Shown here: in pieces, positions 33,095 through 42,690 of the stretch
Layout of the letters: every line of letters starts with the position of its first letter
Position numbering within the stretch: position 1 is the first letter of the stretch
Assembly (NCBI GenBank): GCA_028289605.1
Contig: JANQON010000001.1
Span: forward strand, 186,001-250,000
Reading direction: 5' to 3'
Source: Hyphococcus sp.
Lineage (GTDB): Bacteria; Pseudomonadota; Alphaproteobacteria; Caulobacterales; Parvularculaceae
DNA length: 64,000 nucleotides
Notes under the pieces: model-generated
The model's database searches: none
Told to the model about the DNA's origin: nothing
Seen by the model: only the letters and a program-made list of their open reading frames with translations
Translations under genes and position numbers: made by a program

Positions 33095-33664
33095 TCAGGC
33101 CGCGGCGTCAGTTTGCGGCGGCGTCCAGTCCGCAGCTTTGAACGGCGCGTCGACCGGCGTGTCCGCCAGGTGGTTGGCGTAGTTCGACATGGTCTTATGA
33201 GCGACGCCAAGAATCACATCGAGGATATTGCGCTTGGTGAAGCCCGCATCAAGGAACGCTGCGACGTCGCCGTCCGAGACTTCGCCGCGCTGGCGCACGA
33301 CGTTCAGCGTGAAAGCGCGCAACGCTTGAAGCTTCGGATCTTTCAGCGGCGCAGCGTTTCGCAGCGCTTCGATCGTTTCGTCATCAACCCCTTGCTGTTT
33401 TGCGATCACCGTGTGAGCGGGAACGCAATAGTGACATTTGTGCTCCACGTTGATCGCGAGCCAGACAACGTTGCGCTCAACGGCGGAAAGACTCGACTTG
33501 CCGAACAGGTCGCCGACGACCTGATACGCTTCCAGAACCTCCGGCGATTCAGCGAAAACGCCGTGAAGATTAGGGATCATGCCGTAGGCTTTCTGAGATT
33601 TTTCGAGCAGAGGCTTGGCGGCGTCCGGCGCTGTTTCGACGGTGTGGATTGTGAAATCGACCAT
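33095..33664 (-). CDS. AhpD-like carboxymuconolactone decarboxylase family protein
   Basis: 189-residue helical protein. EHKCHYCVPAHTVIA holds the CxxC-x3-H active-site motif of alkylhydroperoxidase AhpD-like proteins, with the upstream Glu (NVEHKC) also present. KTMSNYANHLADTPVD near the end is common in this group. It probably reduces peroxides by dithiol chemistry. ATG 33664 begins the homology. Convergent to the isomerase gene, 8 bases apart. Confidence 0.86.
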   Translation of the reverse strand: MVDFTIHTVETAPDAAKPLLEKSQKAYGMIPNLHGVFAESPEVLEAYQVVGDLFGKSSLSAVERNVVWLAINVEHKCHYCVPAHTVIAKQQGVDDETIEALRNAAPLKDPKLQALRAFTLNVVRQRGEVSDGDVAAFLDAGFTKRNILDVILGVAHKTMSNYANHLADTPVDAPFKAADWTPPQTDAAA

Positions 33665-33788
33665 GGGGTTTCTCTCCGAAGGTGGGGGTGGCAATCGCGG
33701 ATGACATCGCAAACGCGACAGCGAACTTCAATGGCTCCCACAACCGCCGCGGTCACATCACCGTGAAGCGCCCGCAGAAAACCAGCGC

Positions 33789-34811
33789 TCAGAATTTCCA
33801 GGAAAGGCTGACTGCGCCAAATTGCTGTGCGCCTTCTTGAGTAGTGAATTCTTTGGTCCTGAAGACGTTCGTATAAGCAATCTGTACACGGCGCACCTGC
33901 AGCACGACACCGACCTGAAAGTCCCCAACCAGCGCGTTGCTGTCCACGCTCGGGTCGTTCTCGCGGAACAGGCTGCCGTCAAGAAAGATGTTATGGGCGA
34001 CGGCGCGGCCCTCGGCGCCGGCGAAAACATACCAGCTGAATTTATCGCGCGGCGAGAAATACCCGCCGCCGGCGAGGGAAGGGCGAACACGCGGCGGCCC
34101 GTAGTCATTGGTGAGATCGGCGCCGAGCCGCATCATCAGCCCAACGCGGGCGTTAATGCGCACATTGCCGGCCGACGCGCCGTAGCTGGGCGTGATATCG
34201 GCGCTGAGGGCCCCGTCGCCAAGCGCAAAGAGCCTGCGCATCTTGCGCTCATAGGAAACGACAAAGCCCGGTTCATTGCCGATCTGGTTGTCCCAGCCGT
34301 TGACCGGATCGCCGCCAATCAGGTCGTGCCAGTTGTTCTGAACGAACTCCCCTTGCGCCGCCGGACCGACCACGCCGGCCTGTATCGCGAATTGGTCGAC
34401 AACATTGCGCTGTTCGACAACGACGGAATACTCGCCATAGAGCCAACCGGCGTAGGGGTGCTCATCCGGCAAGGGCGCCGTTGCTTCAGTGTCTTGCGGG
34501 GTAAAGATCGAATGGCCGACGGCGAATCCGCGGCGAACGCCGGCCTCAGGCGCCGCGCCCAATATGTTGTCGGCGACCCACCGGGTGACGCCGTTTGGTT
34601 GTTTGAAACCGGAAAGATAGGAAAACCGCAGACCGTTCGTGTAGTTTCGGTCCGTATTGGCGAAGTAGTCGTTTTCCCAAACGAAAGTGAATGTCCCGCT
34701 ATTGTCGAAGGGCGCAAGAAAGGGGTGTTCTTCTGCGGCGACTGCCGTCGCGCTTGCAATTGCAACGGTGAGCCCGGCCGCCGCCGCTCGAAGCCCTATG
34801 CTTCCCCCCAT
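33789..34811 (-). CDS. LpxR-like lipid A deacylase (DUF2219)
   Basis: 340 residues: a signal peptide ending ATAVAA, then an outer-membrane beta-barrel. FVWENDYFANTDRNYTNGLRF shows the Asn-Asp pair and downstream residues of the LpxR catalytic centre; NNWHDLIGGDP supplies the His. The C-terminus ends with SLSWKF, an aromatic terminal residue typical of outer-membrane barrels. LpxR removes the 3'-acyloxyacyl group of lipid A in a Ca2+-dependent way. Separated by 7 bases from ppa upstream, so possibly co-transcribed. Confidence 0.87.
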   Translation of the reverse strand: MGGSIGLRAAAAGLTVAIASATAVAAEEHPFLAPFDNSGTFTFVWENDYFANTDRNYTNGLRFSYLSGFKQPNGVTRWVADNILGAAPEAGVRRGFAVGHSIFTPQDTEATAPLPDEHPYAGWLYGEYSVVVEQRNVVDQFAIQAGVVGPAAQGEFVQNNWHDLIGGDPVNGWDNQIGNEPGFVVSYERKMRRLFALGDGALSADITPSYGASAGNVRINARVGLMMRLGADLTNDYGPPRVRPSLAGGGYFSPRDKFSWYVFAGAEGRAVAHNIFLDGSLFRENDPSVDSNALVGDFQVGVVLQVRRVQIAYTNVFRTKEFTTQEGAQQFGAVSLSWKF

Positions 34812-34818
34812 TTCGACC

Positions 34819-35355
34819 TCACGCAGACGTTGGCGCTGCGGCCTTAACGCCTTCCATAATCAATCGTTCGGCGTCTTCGCGTCCTCGCCACCCGACGATC
34901 TTCACCCATTTGTCCGGCTCGAGGTCTTTGTAGTGTTCGAAAAAGTGACTGATCCGCTCGATCAGGATTTCCGGGAGGTCGGTGTATTCCTGAATCTTGG
35001 AATAATACCGCGTCAGGCGCGCCGACGGAACGGCGAGAATTTTCTCGTCCAGGCCGGCCTCGTCTTCCATGAGCAGAACGCCGACGGGCCGAGCGCCGAC
35101 CACCGCGCCAGGCACGAGCGGCCGGTTGCCGTAGACCATGACATCGACCGGATCGCCGTCGTCCGCGAGGGTGCCGGGAATAAAGCCGTAATTGCATGGA
35201 TAGCGGGTCGCCGTGTACAGAAATCGATCAACGAACATCGCGCTCGACGCCTTGTCGATTTCATATTTGATGGGCTCGCCGCCGAGCGGGACTTCGATAA
35301 CGACATTCACGTCGGTGGGCGGATTGACGCCGATTTCAATCTTGGAAAGATCCAT
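34819..35355 (-). CDS. ppa: Inorganic pyrophosphatase (family I)
   Basis: 178-residue soluble enzyme that hydrolyses pyrophosphate and so drives biosynthetic reactions. [31 protein letters not shown], the signature DGDPVDVMV with three metal-binding Asp, and [10 protein letters not shown] near the end are all present. Hexameric family. It follows argG, whose argininosuccinate synthetase reaction releases pyrophosphate, by 3 bases; the operon thus pairs producer and consumer. Confidence 0.95.
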   Translation of the reverse strand: MDLSKIEIGVNPPTDVNVVIEVPLGGEPIKYEIDKASSAMFVDRFLYTATRYPCNYGFIPGTLADDGDPVDVMVYGNRPLVPGAVVGARPVGVLLMEDEAGLDEKILAVPSARLTRYYSKIQEYTDLPEILIERISHFFEHYKDLEPDKWVKIVGWRGREDAERLIMEGVKAAAPTSA

Positions 35356-35358
35356 GAA

Positions 35359-36582
35359 CTACCCCGCCGACTGATTGCGCCGGGCCAGCAATTTCAGCCG
35401 CAGCGCGTTGAGCTTGATGAAGCCTTCTGCGTCCTTCTGATCGTACACCGCGTCTTCCTCGAAAGTCACATGCGCTTCGGAATAGATAGTGTGCTCGGAA
35501 CGCCGGGCGACCACATTCGCCGACCCTTTAAAAAGTTTGACGTCGACTTCGCCCGATACGTGTTCCTGGCTTTTGTCGATCGCCGCCTGCAGCATGTCCC
35601 GCTCCGGCGCATACCAGAAACCGTTATAGATGAGTTCCGCATAGCGGGGCATGAGCTCGTCTTTGAGATGCGCTGCGCCGCGGTCCAGCGTTATCTGTTC
35701 GATCCCGCGATGGGCGGCGAGAAGAATGGTCCCGCCCGGCGTTTCGTAGATCCCGCGGGATTTCATCCCGACAAATCTGTTCTCGACAAGATCGAGCCGG
35801 CCGATCCCGTGCGTGCGTCCATAGTCGTTAAGCTTTGTGAGCAGCTCGGCGGGGGAGAGATGCTCGTCGTTGATGGAAACAGCGTCGCCGCGCTCGAAGC
35901 CGATGCGGATGGTTTCGGGCGCATCAGGGGCCGCTTCTGGGTCGACGGTCCGCTGATACACATAATCGGGCGCCGGCGCGCCCGGATCTTCCAGCACTTT
36001 GCCTTCCGAAGACGTGTGCAAAAGATTGGCGTCTACAGAAAACGGCGCCTCGCCGCGTTTGTCCTTCGGAATTTCGATTTGATATTGTTCGGCGAAGGCG
36101 ATCAGTTTTTCGCGCGAACTGAGATCCCATTCGCGCCAGGGCGCAATCACCCGGATATCGGGATTGAGCGCATAGGCGTTGAGTTCGAACCGGACCTGGT
36201 CGTTACCCTTGCCGGTGGCGCCGTGGGCGACAGCGTCGGCGCCCGTCGCCTCGGCGATTTCGACAAGGCGCTTGGCGATAAGCGGCCGGGCGATAGACGT
36301 GCCGAGCAGATACAGTCCCTCATAGACGGCGTTTGCGCGGAACATCGGAAAGACGAAGTCGCGGACGAATTCCTCCCGCAGATCCTCGATGTAGATTTCC
36401 TCAACGCCGGCGCGCTCGGCCTTGCGCCGCGCGGGCTCAAGTTCTTCGCCCTGGCCGAGATCGGCGGTGAACGTCACCACCTCGCAGTCATATTCAACCT
36501 GCAGCCATTTCAGAATGACCGACGTGTCCAGCCCGCCGGAATAGGCGAGAACGACTTTGTTGACGGCTTTGGAGTTCGACAT
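35359..36582 (-). CDS. argG: Argininosuccinate synthase
   Basis: 407 residues; joins citrulline and aspartate with ATP to give argininosuccinate. N-type ATP pyrophosphatase loop [10 protein letters not shown] at about 11-20, [12 protein letters not shown], the citrulline/aspartate site [14 protein letters not shown], and [22 protein letters not shown] 36582 starts the homology; the frame is open for 23 more codons. Typical length. Upstream of ppa and lpxR on the same strand. Confidence 0.96.
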   Translation of the reverse strand: MSNSKAVNKVVLAYSGGLDTSVILKWLQVEYDCEVVTFTADLGQGEELEPARRKAERAGVEEIYIEDLREEFVRDFVFPMFRANAVYEGLYLLGTSIARPLIAKRLVEIAEATGADAVAHGATGKGNDQVRFELNAYALNPDIRVIAPWREWDLSSREKLIAFAEQYQIEIPKDKRGEAPFSVDANLLHTSSEGKVLEDPGAPAPDYVYQRTVDPEAAPDAPETIRIGFERGDAVSINDEHLSPAELLTKLNDYGRTHGIGRLDLVENRFVGMKSRGIYETPGGTILLAAHRGIEQITLDRGAAHLKDELMPRYAELIYNGFWYAPERDMLQAAIDKSQEHVSGEVDVKLFKGSANVVARRSEHTIYSEAHVTFEEDAVYDQKDAEGFIKLNALRLKLLARRNQSAG

Positions 36583-36789
36583 GGGCGTGTTCCCATTTGT
36601 AGCTAGCGGGGCGTTGACCGGTTTCTGGCGTAGAAGCGACGCGTCGTCCATGGATTTTTTGCGCCGCCGAAGAGTGAAACGGCCCGGAACGCGCCTATGC
36701 GGCGCTGATATGCGACGAAGCGGTTTGCCGCTCGTCGCCCCGGTGGCTTAGTCTCGGCGGTGAAGATCAATGGGACGGGATATTCAATT

Positions 36790-37836
36790 ATGGGCGCGCA
36801 ATCACATTTTTTGGCCGGCGTTGCTGCCTTAGCGGCGCTTTCTGCAACCGCATCGGCGCAGCAGTCTGAGGCCTACGACGATATCAAAGAGGTTCGCATT
36901 CAGGATTTCATCGGGGCGGTGACCATACGCACCGGCGGAGACGGGGTCGCGTTCCAGAAGACCGATGGAACCAATGCAGACTATCCCTTCTTTGCGGAAA
37001 CGAGGAACGGCGTTCTGACGCTGCGCAGCGACAAGGATCCGGACGATATTCGCTGGTACAAGCAAGTGAAATGGCGCACCGACGGCGCGAAGGCGTTTGA
37101 CGAGTTCCTGAAACAGTATCCGGCGGTCGAAATCACTGTCCCGCAGGGAACCGCACTCGCTTTCGACAGCGTGGTGACGCGGCTCGCCGCCGACGACACC
37201 CGCGGTGCGTTGAAACTGCGCGACGGGCACGTGGACGGGGCTGTCGGCGATATCGCCGAGGGCGATATCCAGATCGACGGATCCGGCGATCTCGACGTCG
37301 GCGATGTGGCGGGGATGCTGAACATCGCCATTCACGGCTCCGGCGACTTTTTCGCCGCCGGCGCCGCCGAGCTTGACGCCTCACTTCACGGTTCAGGCGA
37401 TATCGACATCGGCGATATCGCCGGCGCTGTCACAGCTTCGCTGCACGGATCCGGAGACATTGAAATGGGAAATATCGGCGGCGACATTTCCTTGAGCTGT
37501 CACGGCTCCGGCGATGTCTCGGCTGCTGACGTCGCGGGCGGCGCCTCGCTGTCGACCATGGGGTCCGGCGACATGTCGCTCGCAAGCGTGAGCGGCAAAA
37601 CCTCGGTGAAGATCTACGGCTCGGGCGATATCGCGATCAGCAACGGGCGCGCCGAAGACCTGAAAGCCCAGGTCAATGGGTCAGGCGATTTTGAGATGCG
37701 GGGCGTCGCGACCAATCCCGACGTCGTCGCCAACGGCAGCGGCTCGATCATGATCAAGGATCATGACGGTCCGGTGCGCGCGCGCGGTCGCGGCGACATC
37801 CGCATCAGCGGCGTCGACTATAGTGAGGACGATTGA
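36790..37836 (+). CDS. DUF2807 (head GIN domain) secreted beta-solenoid protein
   Basis: 348 residues: signal peptide ending SATASAQQ, then a DUF2807 domain. From about residue 159 on, nine GSG(D/S) turns occur about every 19 residues (HGSGD, DGSGD, MGSGD, YGSGD, NGSGD and a final NGSGS), the pattern of a right-handed parallel beta-helix. Such proteins are periplasmic or surface adhesion-like, with no known activity. ATG 36790 is chosen, with GGGA upstream; a GTG at 36760 is possible but would put charged residues before the signal. Convergent to the M20 peptidase gene, 6 bases apart. Confidence 0.85.
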   Translation: MGAQSHFLAGVAALAALSATASAQQSEAYDDIKEVRIQDFIGAVTIRTGGDGVAFQKTDGTNADYPFFAETRNGVLTLRSDKDPDDIRWYKQVKWRTDGAKAFDEFLKQYPAVEITVPQGTALAFDSVVTRLAADDTRGALKLRDGHVDGAVGDIAEGDIQIDGSGDLDVGDVAGMLNIAIHGSGDFFAAGAAELDASLHGSGDIDIGDIAGAVTASLHGSGDIEMGNIGGDISLSCHGSGDVSAADVAGGASLSTMGSGDMSLASVSGKTSVKIYGSGDIAISNGRAEDLKAQVNGSGDFEMRGVATNPDVVANGSGSIMIKDHDGPVRARGRGDIRISGVDYSEDD

Positions 37837-37842
37837 GCCCCG

Positions 37843-39144
37843 TTATTCGCCGTTGAACAAGGCCGTCGCGGCCAGCACCATCGATTCTGTCGCCAGCGTG
37901 ATGGACGGCTCCGGCTCGATTCTGAAAAACGGCGAGTGATGCGACGGCGCATTGTCGACGTCTTTCGCCGGAGTGCCGCCGACATTGAAGTAAACGCCTT
38001 TCACGCCTCTCTCCGGTGTCACAAAATAGGAGAAATCCTCCGCCCCCATGCCTTCGCGAGGCTTGTCATGGAAGATATCCTCGCCCAGCGCGACGGCGAT
38101 CGCCGCACGCACGCGTTCGGCGGTCTCGCGGTCGTTGATGGTTGGCGGCGTCGTTTCCGTCTTGGAGCGGATGACTTCCGGCAACTTGTCCTCGGGAACG
38201 CCAAGGGAAATCGCGACGCCTTCCGCGACGCGGTCAATGGAGTCGAGGAGTTTGGCGCGCACGTCGGGATTATTTGAGCGAACAGTAAGCTGCATTTCGA
38301 CGCGGTTGCCGATGATGTTGTGTTTTGAGCCGCCATGGATCGCGCCGACCGTAATAACGCCCGCTTCCTGCGGCGCAATGGTGCGCGAGACGATGGACTG
38401 CAGCGACACCACAATCTGCGACGCCACCAGCACTGGGTCGATACCTTTGTGAGGCGATGCGCCATGGGCGCCGACACCGTGAACGATAATGTCGACGCTG
38501 TCGGAACTGGAGGCGCGGATGCCGAGGGGAACTTGAACGGTTCCCGTGGGCTGGTTCGCCGAAACGTGAAAGGCGAGCGCGTAGTCAGGTTTTGGGAATC
38601 GCTTGTAAAGCCCGTCCTTCAGCATTTCGCGGGCGCCTGAAATCCGCTCCTCCGCAGGCTGACCGATAAGGACAAGCGTCCCGGACCACTGGTCCCGACG
38701 CGCCGCCATCTGTTTGGCCGTTCCCACCAGCGACGTGATGTGCGTGTCGTGCCCGCACGCATGCATAACCGGCTTTTCGATGCCGTCGATGTCCTCCTGT
38801 CTGGCGGTGGACATATAGGGAAGCCCTGTGACTTCCTTGATGGGCAGGCCGTCCATGTCTGCGCGGATCATCACCGTTGGGCCGTCGCCGTTTTCCAAGA
38901 CAGCGACGACGCCGGTGCCGCCGACGCCTTCCGTTACGTCGTAATCAAGCGCGCGGATTTCCGCCGCCAGCCGCTCTGCGGTCTTGAACTCGCGATGGGA
39001 CAATTCCGGGTTCTGATGAAAATGCTCGAACAGCGCCTTCAGGTTTTCCTCATAGTCGGCTTTGATGGCGCTGCGGAGGTCTGATTGCGCAAGGGCGGGG
39101 CACGCTGCCAACAGCGCCGCCGCGGTGATGATGCATCTAATCAT
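37843..39144 (-). CDS. Exported M20 family amidohydrolase
   Basis: 433 residues with a signal peptide (ITAAALLAACPALAQ). The metal site is clear: VMHACGHDTH, the Glu pair in QPAEERISGAREML, and His in the C-terminal HHSPFFRIEPEP. This is the aminoacylase/hippurate hydrolase/IAA-amino-acid hydrolase branch, cleaving N-acyl amino acids or amides in the periplasm. ATG 39144 follows AGGAGA and precedes the signal. It comes 14 bases after the esterase gene on the same strand, so the two hydrolases probably form an operon. Confidence 0.9.
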   Translation of the reverse strand: MIRCIITAAALLAACPALAQSDLRSAIKADYEENLKALFEHFHQNPELSHREFKTAERLAAEIRALDYDVTEGVGGTGVVAVLENGDGPTVMIRADMDGLPIKEVTGLPYMSTARQEDIDGIEKPVMHACGHDTHITSLVGTAKQMAARRDQWSGTLVLIGQPAEERISGAREMLKDGLYKRFPKPDYALAFHVSANQPTGTVQVPLGIRASSSDSVDIIVHGVGAHGASPHKGIDPVLVASQIVVSLQSIVSRTIAPQEAGVITVGAIHGGSKHNIIGNRVEMQLTVRSNNPDVRAKLLDSIDRVAEGVAISLGVPEDKLPEVIRSKTETTPPTINDRETAERVRAAIAVALGEDIFHDKPREGMGAEDFSYFVTPERGVKGVYFNVGGTPAKDVDNAPSHHSPFFRIEPEPSITLATESMVLAATALFNGE

Positions 39145-39158
39145 GGAACCGGTCTCCT

Positions 39159-40862
39159 TTAGGATTCTTGTCCGGGGCAGTCCAAATCCCGCTCGATTTG
39201 CGTGCCGAGCCCATTGAGCCACACGGTGATTTCCGCAGCAACGGAGCAGCGTTGCGCGGCGCTGAGTCGCGGATCGGATTTAAGCTCGGCGATGAGGTCT
39301 TCCATTGTCGCGACCGCATTTGAAATCGCGACGCCGCCGTCTTCGGCGCTGTCGAAAACAATCAACGAGCCGCCGTTCCTGGACCACTGCGGCCAACCCG
39401 GTCCGCTGGTCGCGGTCGGCGCGCCGTCGCGGGCGAAACTCGCCCAATAGGCGCCCATGGTCCGGCTCAGCGCCTCACGACTTTCTGCAGTCTTCTTATG
39501 AAAGAATATTTTGTCATAGCGCGGTCCAAAAAACTCGAAGCGATTAAACACAAAGGGAATTTCAACAGCATGACCGGCGCCGATGAGTTTGCTGAAGTCG
39601 GACAATAAAAACTTACCGCTCTCGTCCCAATCGAATCGATAGCCGTAAACATCGCTGTGGTCTGCTTCCGCCATCATGGCGGCGGGTTCGTCCACAGACC
39701 GAATGCGCCAGATGCGCGACAAATAGTCATTCATCGCATCGTAGTACTCCGGGTCCCGCGGCGCCGGAAAAAGAAAAAACCTGCGCTTAATGAGATCAGG
39801 CCGCGACGAATTGAAGAATTTCATTTCGTCGCGATTGGTGCCCGTCATGATCGGGACCGCATGGAAGAGCTGTGTCGAAACAAAAGCGTCGCGAAGCGGA
39901 AATCCCGGCAGGCTGACGCCGTCCTGGATCATGGTTGGCATGTCGAGAAACTCAAACGCGCCGTCGCGATAGGCGTCAAACAACGCATCAACCGAAACGC
40001 CGCGCAGGTCATCCGCCGACGCAGCGCCCAGGCGGTTTGCAATTTCGGTCGCGCTGTTTTTGTGTTCGCGCTCTGCGAGATCAGCGGTGGCGCTGTCGAA
40101 ACTGCCCGACTGAATAATTGCGCGATGAAACAGTCCTTCCGCAAACGGAGAAGCGAGCAGGGCGGCGACGTTGGCGCCGCCGGCGCTTTCGCCAAAGATG
40201 GTGACGCGGGACGGATCGCCGCCAAAGGCGGCGATATTGTCGCGCACCCATTCAAGGGAAGCGGCCAAGTCGAGCAAGGCGAAATTCGCCGCCAGATCGC
40301 GGTCCGTCTCAGCGTCGTCACGCAGCGAGGGATGAGCAAAGAAACCAAACGGGCCGACGCGATATTGGGCCGTGACGATGATGACATCTTCATTGAGGGC
40401 GAGCCGCGAGCCTTCGTAACTTGAGGCGCGGCCCCAGACATTGGCGCCGCCGTGGATCCAGACCATGACCGGGAGGGTTTTGCCTTCTGCATCAGGCGGC
40501 GCATAGACATTGAGATAGAGGCAATCCTCCGAGCCCAGAATAACGCCCGGCTTGACGCCTTCGCTTTCATTGAGCCGGTTTGAGATTTGCGCGCAGCGCG
40601 GCGAGAACGCCGTCGCGTCGCGCACCCCGTCCCATGTGGCGGCCGGGCGGGGCGCGCGCCAGCGCAGATCCCCCACCGGCGGGGCCGCGAACGGGATATT
40701 AAGCCACCCATGAGCGCCGTCAGGGGTGACAAATCCGACAACGTCGCCGCCCGCCGTTGACCGCAGCGTGGCCTCGTCGGCGACCGGCGCCGGCGGCGCC
40801 GGCGGCTTGCCGCAGGCCGAAAGCAGGGCGAGAACAAAGACGAATGGTGTTAGTCTGCGCAT
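39159..40862 (-). CDS. Carboxylesterase type B, predicted lipoprotein
   Basis: 567 residues. LALLSACGK near residue 18 is a lipobox, so the protein is probably lipid-anchored. Alpha/beta hydrolase parts: EDCLYLNVYAPP, the oxyanion WIHGGANVWG, nucleophile GESAGGANV, a Glu in TNRDEMKFF and His in GAGHAVEIPFVF. These match the cholinesterase/p-nitrobenzyl esterase family. ATG 40862 is chosen to place the lipobox. Substrate unknown; coupled with the exported M20 hydrolase, it may serve scavenging of ester- or amide-linked compounds. Confidence 0.9.
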   Translation of the reverse strand: MRRLTPFVFVLALLSACGKPPAPPAPVADEATLRSTAGGDVVGFVTPDGAHGWLNIPFAAPPVGDLRWRAPRPAATWDGVRDATAFSPRCAQISNRLNESEGVKPGVILGSEDCLYLNVYAPPDAEGKTLPVMVWIHGGANVWGRASSYEGSRLALNEDVIIVTAQYRVGPFGFFAHPSLRDDAETDRDLAANFALLDLAASLEWVRDNIAAFGGDPSRVTIFGESAGGANVAALLASPFAEGLFHRAIIQSGSFDSATADLAEREHKNSATEIANRLGAASADDLRGVSVDALFDAYRDGAFEFLDMPTMIQDGVSLPGFPLRDAFVSTQLFHAVPIMTGTNRDEMKFFNSSRPDLIKRRFFLFPAPRDPEYYDAMNDYLSRIWRIRSVDEPAAMMAEADHSDVYGYRFDWDESGKFLLSDFSKLIGAGHAVEIPFVFNRFEFFGPRYDKIFFHKKTAESREALSRTMGAYWASFARDGAPTATSGPGWPQWSRNGGSLIVFDSAEDGGVAISNAVATMEDLIAELKSDPRLSAAQRCSVAAEITVWLNGLGTQIERDLDCPGQES

Positions 40863-40984
40863 AGAGGACCCCGAATCTGGCGAAACGCGCGAATACTCCC
40901 CATGGGCCGGCCGCGGCGCAAGCCCCCTTTCGCAGATCACGGGCGAATCACATCAAAGACTATTCAGCGGAAAAGAGGCGTCCG

Positions 40985-41299
40985 ATGACTGCAAAAGACC
41001 TAGGATCGAAACAAAACCCGTCACCATTCGACTGCTATCCCGACCTTGCGCCGGACGAGCCATACTTCGTCATCCGCGCCGACGACCCGCTTTCCGATTC
41101 CCTCGTGGAACTTCACGCTTATATCGGCGCGGGACAGTCCGGCGCGGCGCACAACAAGCTCGCGGAGATCATGGCGCTCACGGCCGAACGGCCGCCGCGT
41201 CCATCGGATTCCCCCAAATATCGGGAGACATTCGCGATTTCGCAGTCGATGGAGGCCTGGCGCACCGACAAACAGGAGGTCGAGCGCAAGGCCGGCTGA
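40985..41299 (+). CDS. Hypothetical protein (104 aa)
   Basis: Not recognised. Small soluble acidic protein: PYFVIRADDPLSDSLVELHAY, then HNKLAEIMALTAERPPRPSDSPKY, then SQSMEAWR. No signal or span. It is preceded by an AAAGAGGCG Shine-Dalgarno, which supports translation. A single gene between the divergent esterase and the NTF2-like protein. Confidence 0.65.
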   Translation: MTAKDLGSKQNPSPFDCYPDLAPDEPYFVIRADDPLSDSLVELHAYIGAGQSGAAHNKLAEIMALTAERPPRPSDSPKYRETFAISQSMEAWRTDKQEVERKAG

Positions 41300-41371
41300 G
41301 GCCCCCCCGCCGGGTGATTCTTCGGCGAGAAATCGCTAGGGTCGCCCCCTAAGTTTTTGGGGAGACCATCG

Positions 41372-41830
41372 GTGAAGACATTCCTGATTATTGCGGCGGC
41401 GACTGTGTCGCTTGGGTGTGCCCATGCTATGGCGGGCGACGCAGCCGCCGACGCCGTCATGGCGCAGGAGGAGGCCTGGGCGGAGGCCTTGCTCGACAAC
41501 GACATGGCGGCGGTGGATGCGCTTATGCATCCGGATTTTCGTCTCATTCGCGCCTATTCCGACCAGCCGCCGATCGACAAGGCGTCCTATCTCGGCATGG
41601 AGGGAATGAGCGCCAGCGCCGTCGAGGTGACATCCGGGCGCGTCGACATCTCAGGCCGTGTCGCCGTCGCCTCCGTTACCTGGTCGCTCGACTGGGCCCA
41701 GGAAGGCGTCGGCGCGCTTCCGCCGCATTTCACGTTGACGGATGTGTGGATCAAGGGCGACGAGGGAACCTGGCGTATCCTGTCCCGCGTGAGCCAATTG
41801 GCGGACGGGCCGCCTTCCTCAGACAAGTAG
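41372..41830 (+). CDS. Exported NTF2-like/DUF4440 protein
   Basis: 152 residues with a signal peptide (FLIIAAATVSLGCAHAMA) and a SnoaL/DUF4440-type cone fold: an N-terminal helix EEAWAEALLDNDMAAVDALMHP, the strand FRLIRAYSDQPP, and TLTDVWIKGDEGTWRILSR at the end. GTG 41372 is chosen because GGGGAGA precedes it and it starts the signal; a TTG at 41357 is weaker. Cys21 could be a lipid site but the lipobox is poor. Function of such exported NTF2-like proteins is mostly unknown. Confidence 0.75.
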   Translation: MKTFLIIAAATVSLGCAHAMAGDAAADAVMAQEEAWAEALLDNDMAAVDALMHPDFRLIRAYSDQPPIDKASYLGMEGMSASAVEVTSGRVDISGRVAVASVTWSLDWAQEGVGALPPHFTLTDVWIKGDEGTWRILSRVSQLADGPPSSDK

Positions 41831-41908
41831 CGCGATCCCTTCGCCGCCGCGGCGCCGGCCCGGCAATCTCTGTGCGGCTTGCAACGCCGCCTAGTTTGAT
41901 CTACGCTG

Positions 41909-41920
41909 GTACCATGGTAC
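41909..41920. promoter_or_regulatory. Palindrome over the start codon of the RHH-like gene
   Basis: GTACCATGGTAC is a perfect 12-bp palindrome whose centre contains the ATG at 41914. A 12-bp palindrome could be chance, but its place suits an autoregulatory site for the small DNA-binding-like protein encoded here. Confidence 0.3.
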
Positions 41921-42186
41921 ATACGCGAGAAAAGCCGCGACGTAAATCCATTGAGCGCGTCCAGACGGGCGTGCGCATTGAAAAGCGGCTCTTGAAAGTG
42001 CTGAAGGCGCTCGCCGCGGAAAAGGAAATGAGCCTTGGCGATTTGCTGGAAGGGGTTTGCCTGCATGCGTTTGAGGGAAAACAGCCCTTTAGCCCCAAAA
42101 CCCGAGAGCTGATTGCAGAATTCAAGACTCTCTACGCCCTCGACCTGACAGCGGCGGACAGCCATCGCCTCAAAGATCGGCGCTAA
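41914..42186 (+). CDS. Small protein, possible ribbon-helix-helix type (90 aa)
   Basis: 90 residues. After a basic start, VQTGVRIEKRLLKVLKALAA and EMSLGDLLEGVCLHAFEG follow, which read like the strand-helix-helix of RHH proteins, and then LYALDLTAADSHRLKD. ATG 41914 is chosen because homology-like sequence begins right after it; the longer open frame upstream only shadows the previous gene. The SRPBCC gene starts at the base after its stop, so the two are tightly coupled. DNA binding is an inference from the fold pattern. Confidence 0.7.
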   Translation: MVHTREKPRRKSIERVQTGVRIEKRLLKVLKALAAEKEMSLGDLLEGVCLHAFEGKQPFSPKTRELIAEFKTLYALDLTAADSHRLKDRR

Positions 42187-42684
42187 ATGCAGATGTTGAT
42201 TGAAAAGCCCTACCGTCAACGCCAGTCCGGCGCGATTGAGGTGCTGGCTGACCCTGACGACGTTTTTGCGTTGATGTGTCCGGTGCGCGAATATGAGTGG
42301 GAGCCGGACTGGAGGACTAATCTCATTCTCTCAACGTCGGGCCTTGTCGAGCAAGACTGCGTGTTCACAACGCCCGCCGGCGCGTCCGAGGGCAGCGACC
42401 ATGACAGCGCCGAAGCCGTGTGGGCGGCGCCGCTGCATGACCCCAAAGCCCGTCGACTGGTGATGATAAAATTTACGCCGGGCGAATGCGTTACCCGTCT
42501 CGACATCGACGTTCACGCGCGCCCGTCGGGCGCCGCGGTGAATGTCTCCTATGAGCATACGGCGCTTACGATCCGTGGACGGAAGGTTGTCGATGAGCAC
42601 ACAACGGCGCGCTTTGACGCGATGATGGCGGCGTGGAAATCGGCGATCGAAGGGCTGGTCGGACCGCAAAAACCGGCGGCGTAA
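42187..42684 (+). CDS. SRPBCC-family protein
   Basis: 165 residues with START/polyketide-cyclase-like helix-grip features: IEVLADPDDVFALMCPVREYEWEPDW at the start (ligand-lid region; the CPVREYEW segment is characteristic of this subgroup) and a long C-terminal helix FDAMMAAWKSAIEGLV. Soluble. Its ATG directly follows the TAA of the RHH-like gene with no spacer, so the pair is co-translated. Convergent to trpB, 6 bases apart. Confidence 0.8.
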   Translation: MQMLIEKPYRQRQSGAIEVLADPDDVFALMCPVREYEWEPDWRTNLILSTSGLVEQDCVFTTPAGASEGSDHDSAEAVWAAPLHDPKARRLVMIKFTPGECVTRLDIDVHARPSGAAVNVSYEHTALTIRGRKVVDEHTTARFDAMMAAWKSAIEGLVGPQKPAA

Positions 42685-42690
42685 ACGCGC

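Noticed and set aside
33822..34847. Plus-strand frame of 341 codons opposite the LpxR gene
   Set aside because: The minus strand encodes a full LpxR with signal peptide and catalytic residues; the other frame has neither.
34687..36606. Plus-strand frame of 639 codons opposite ppa and argG
   Set aside because: Spans two clear minus-strand genes and the gap between them; no homology signal, composition typical of antisense frames in GC-rich DNA.
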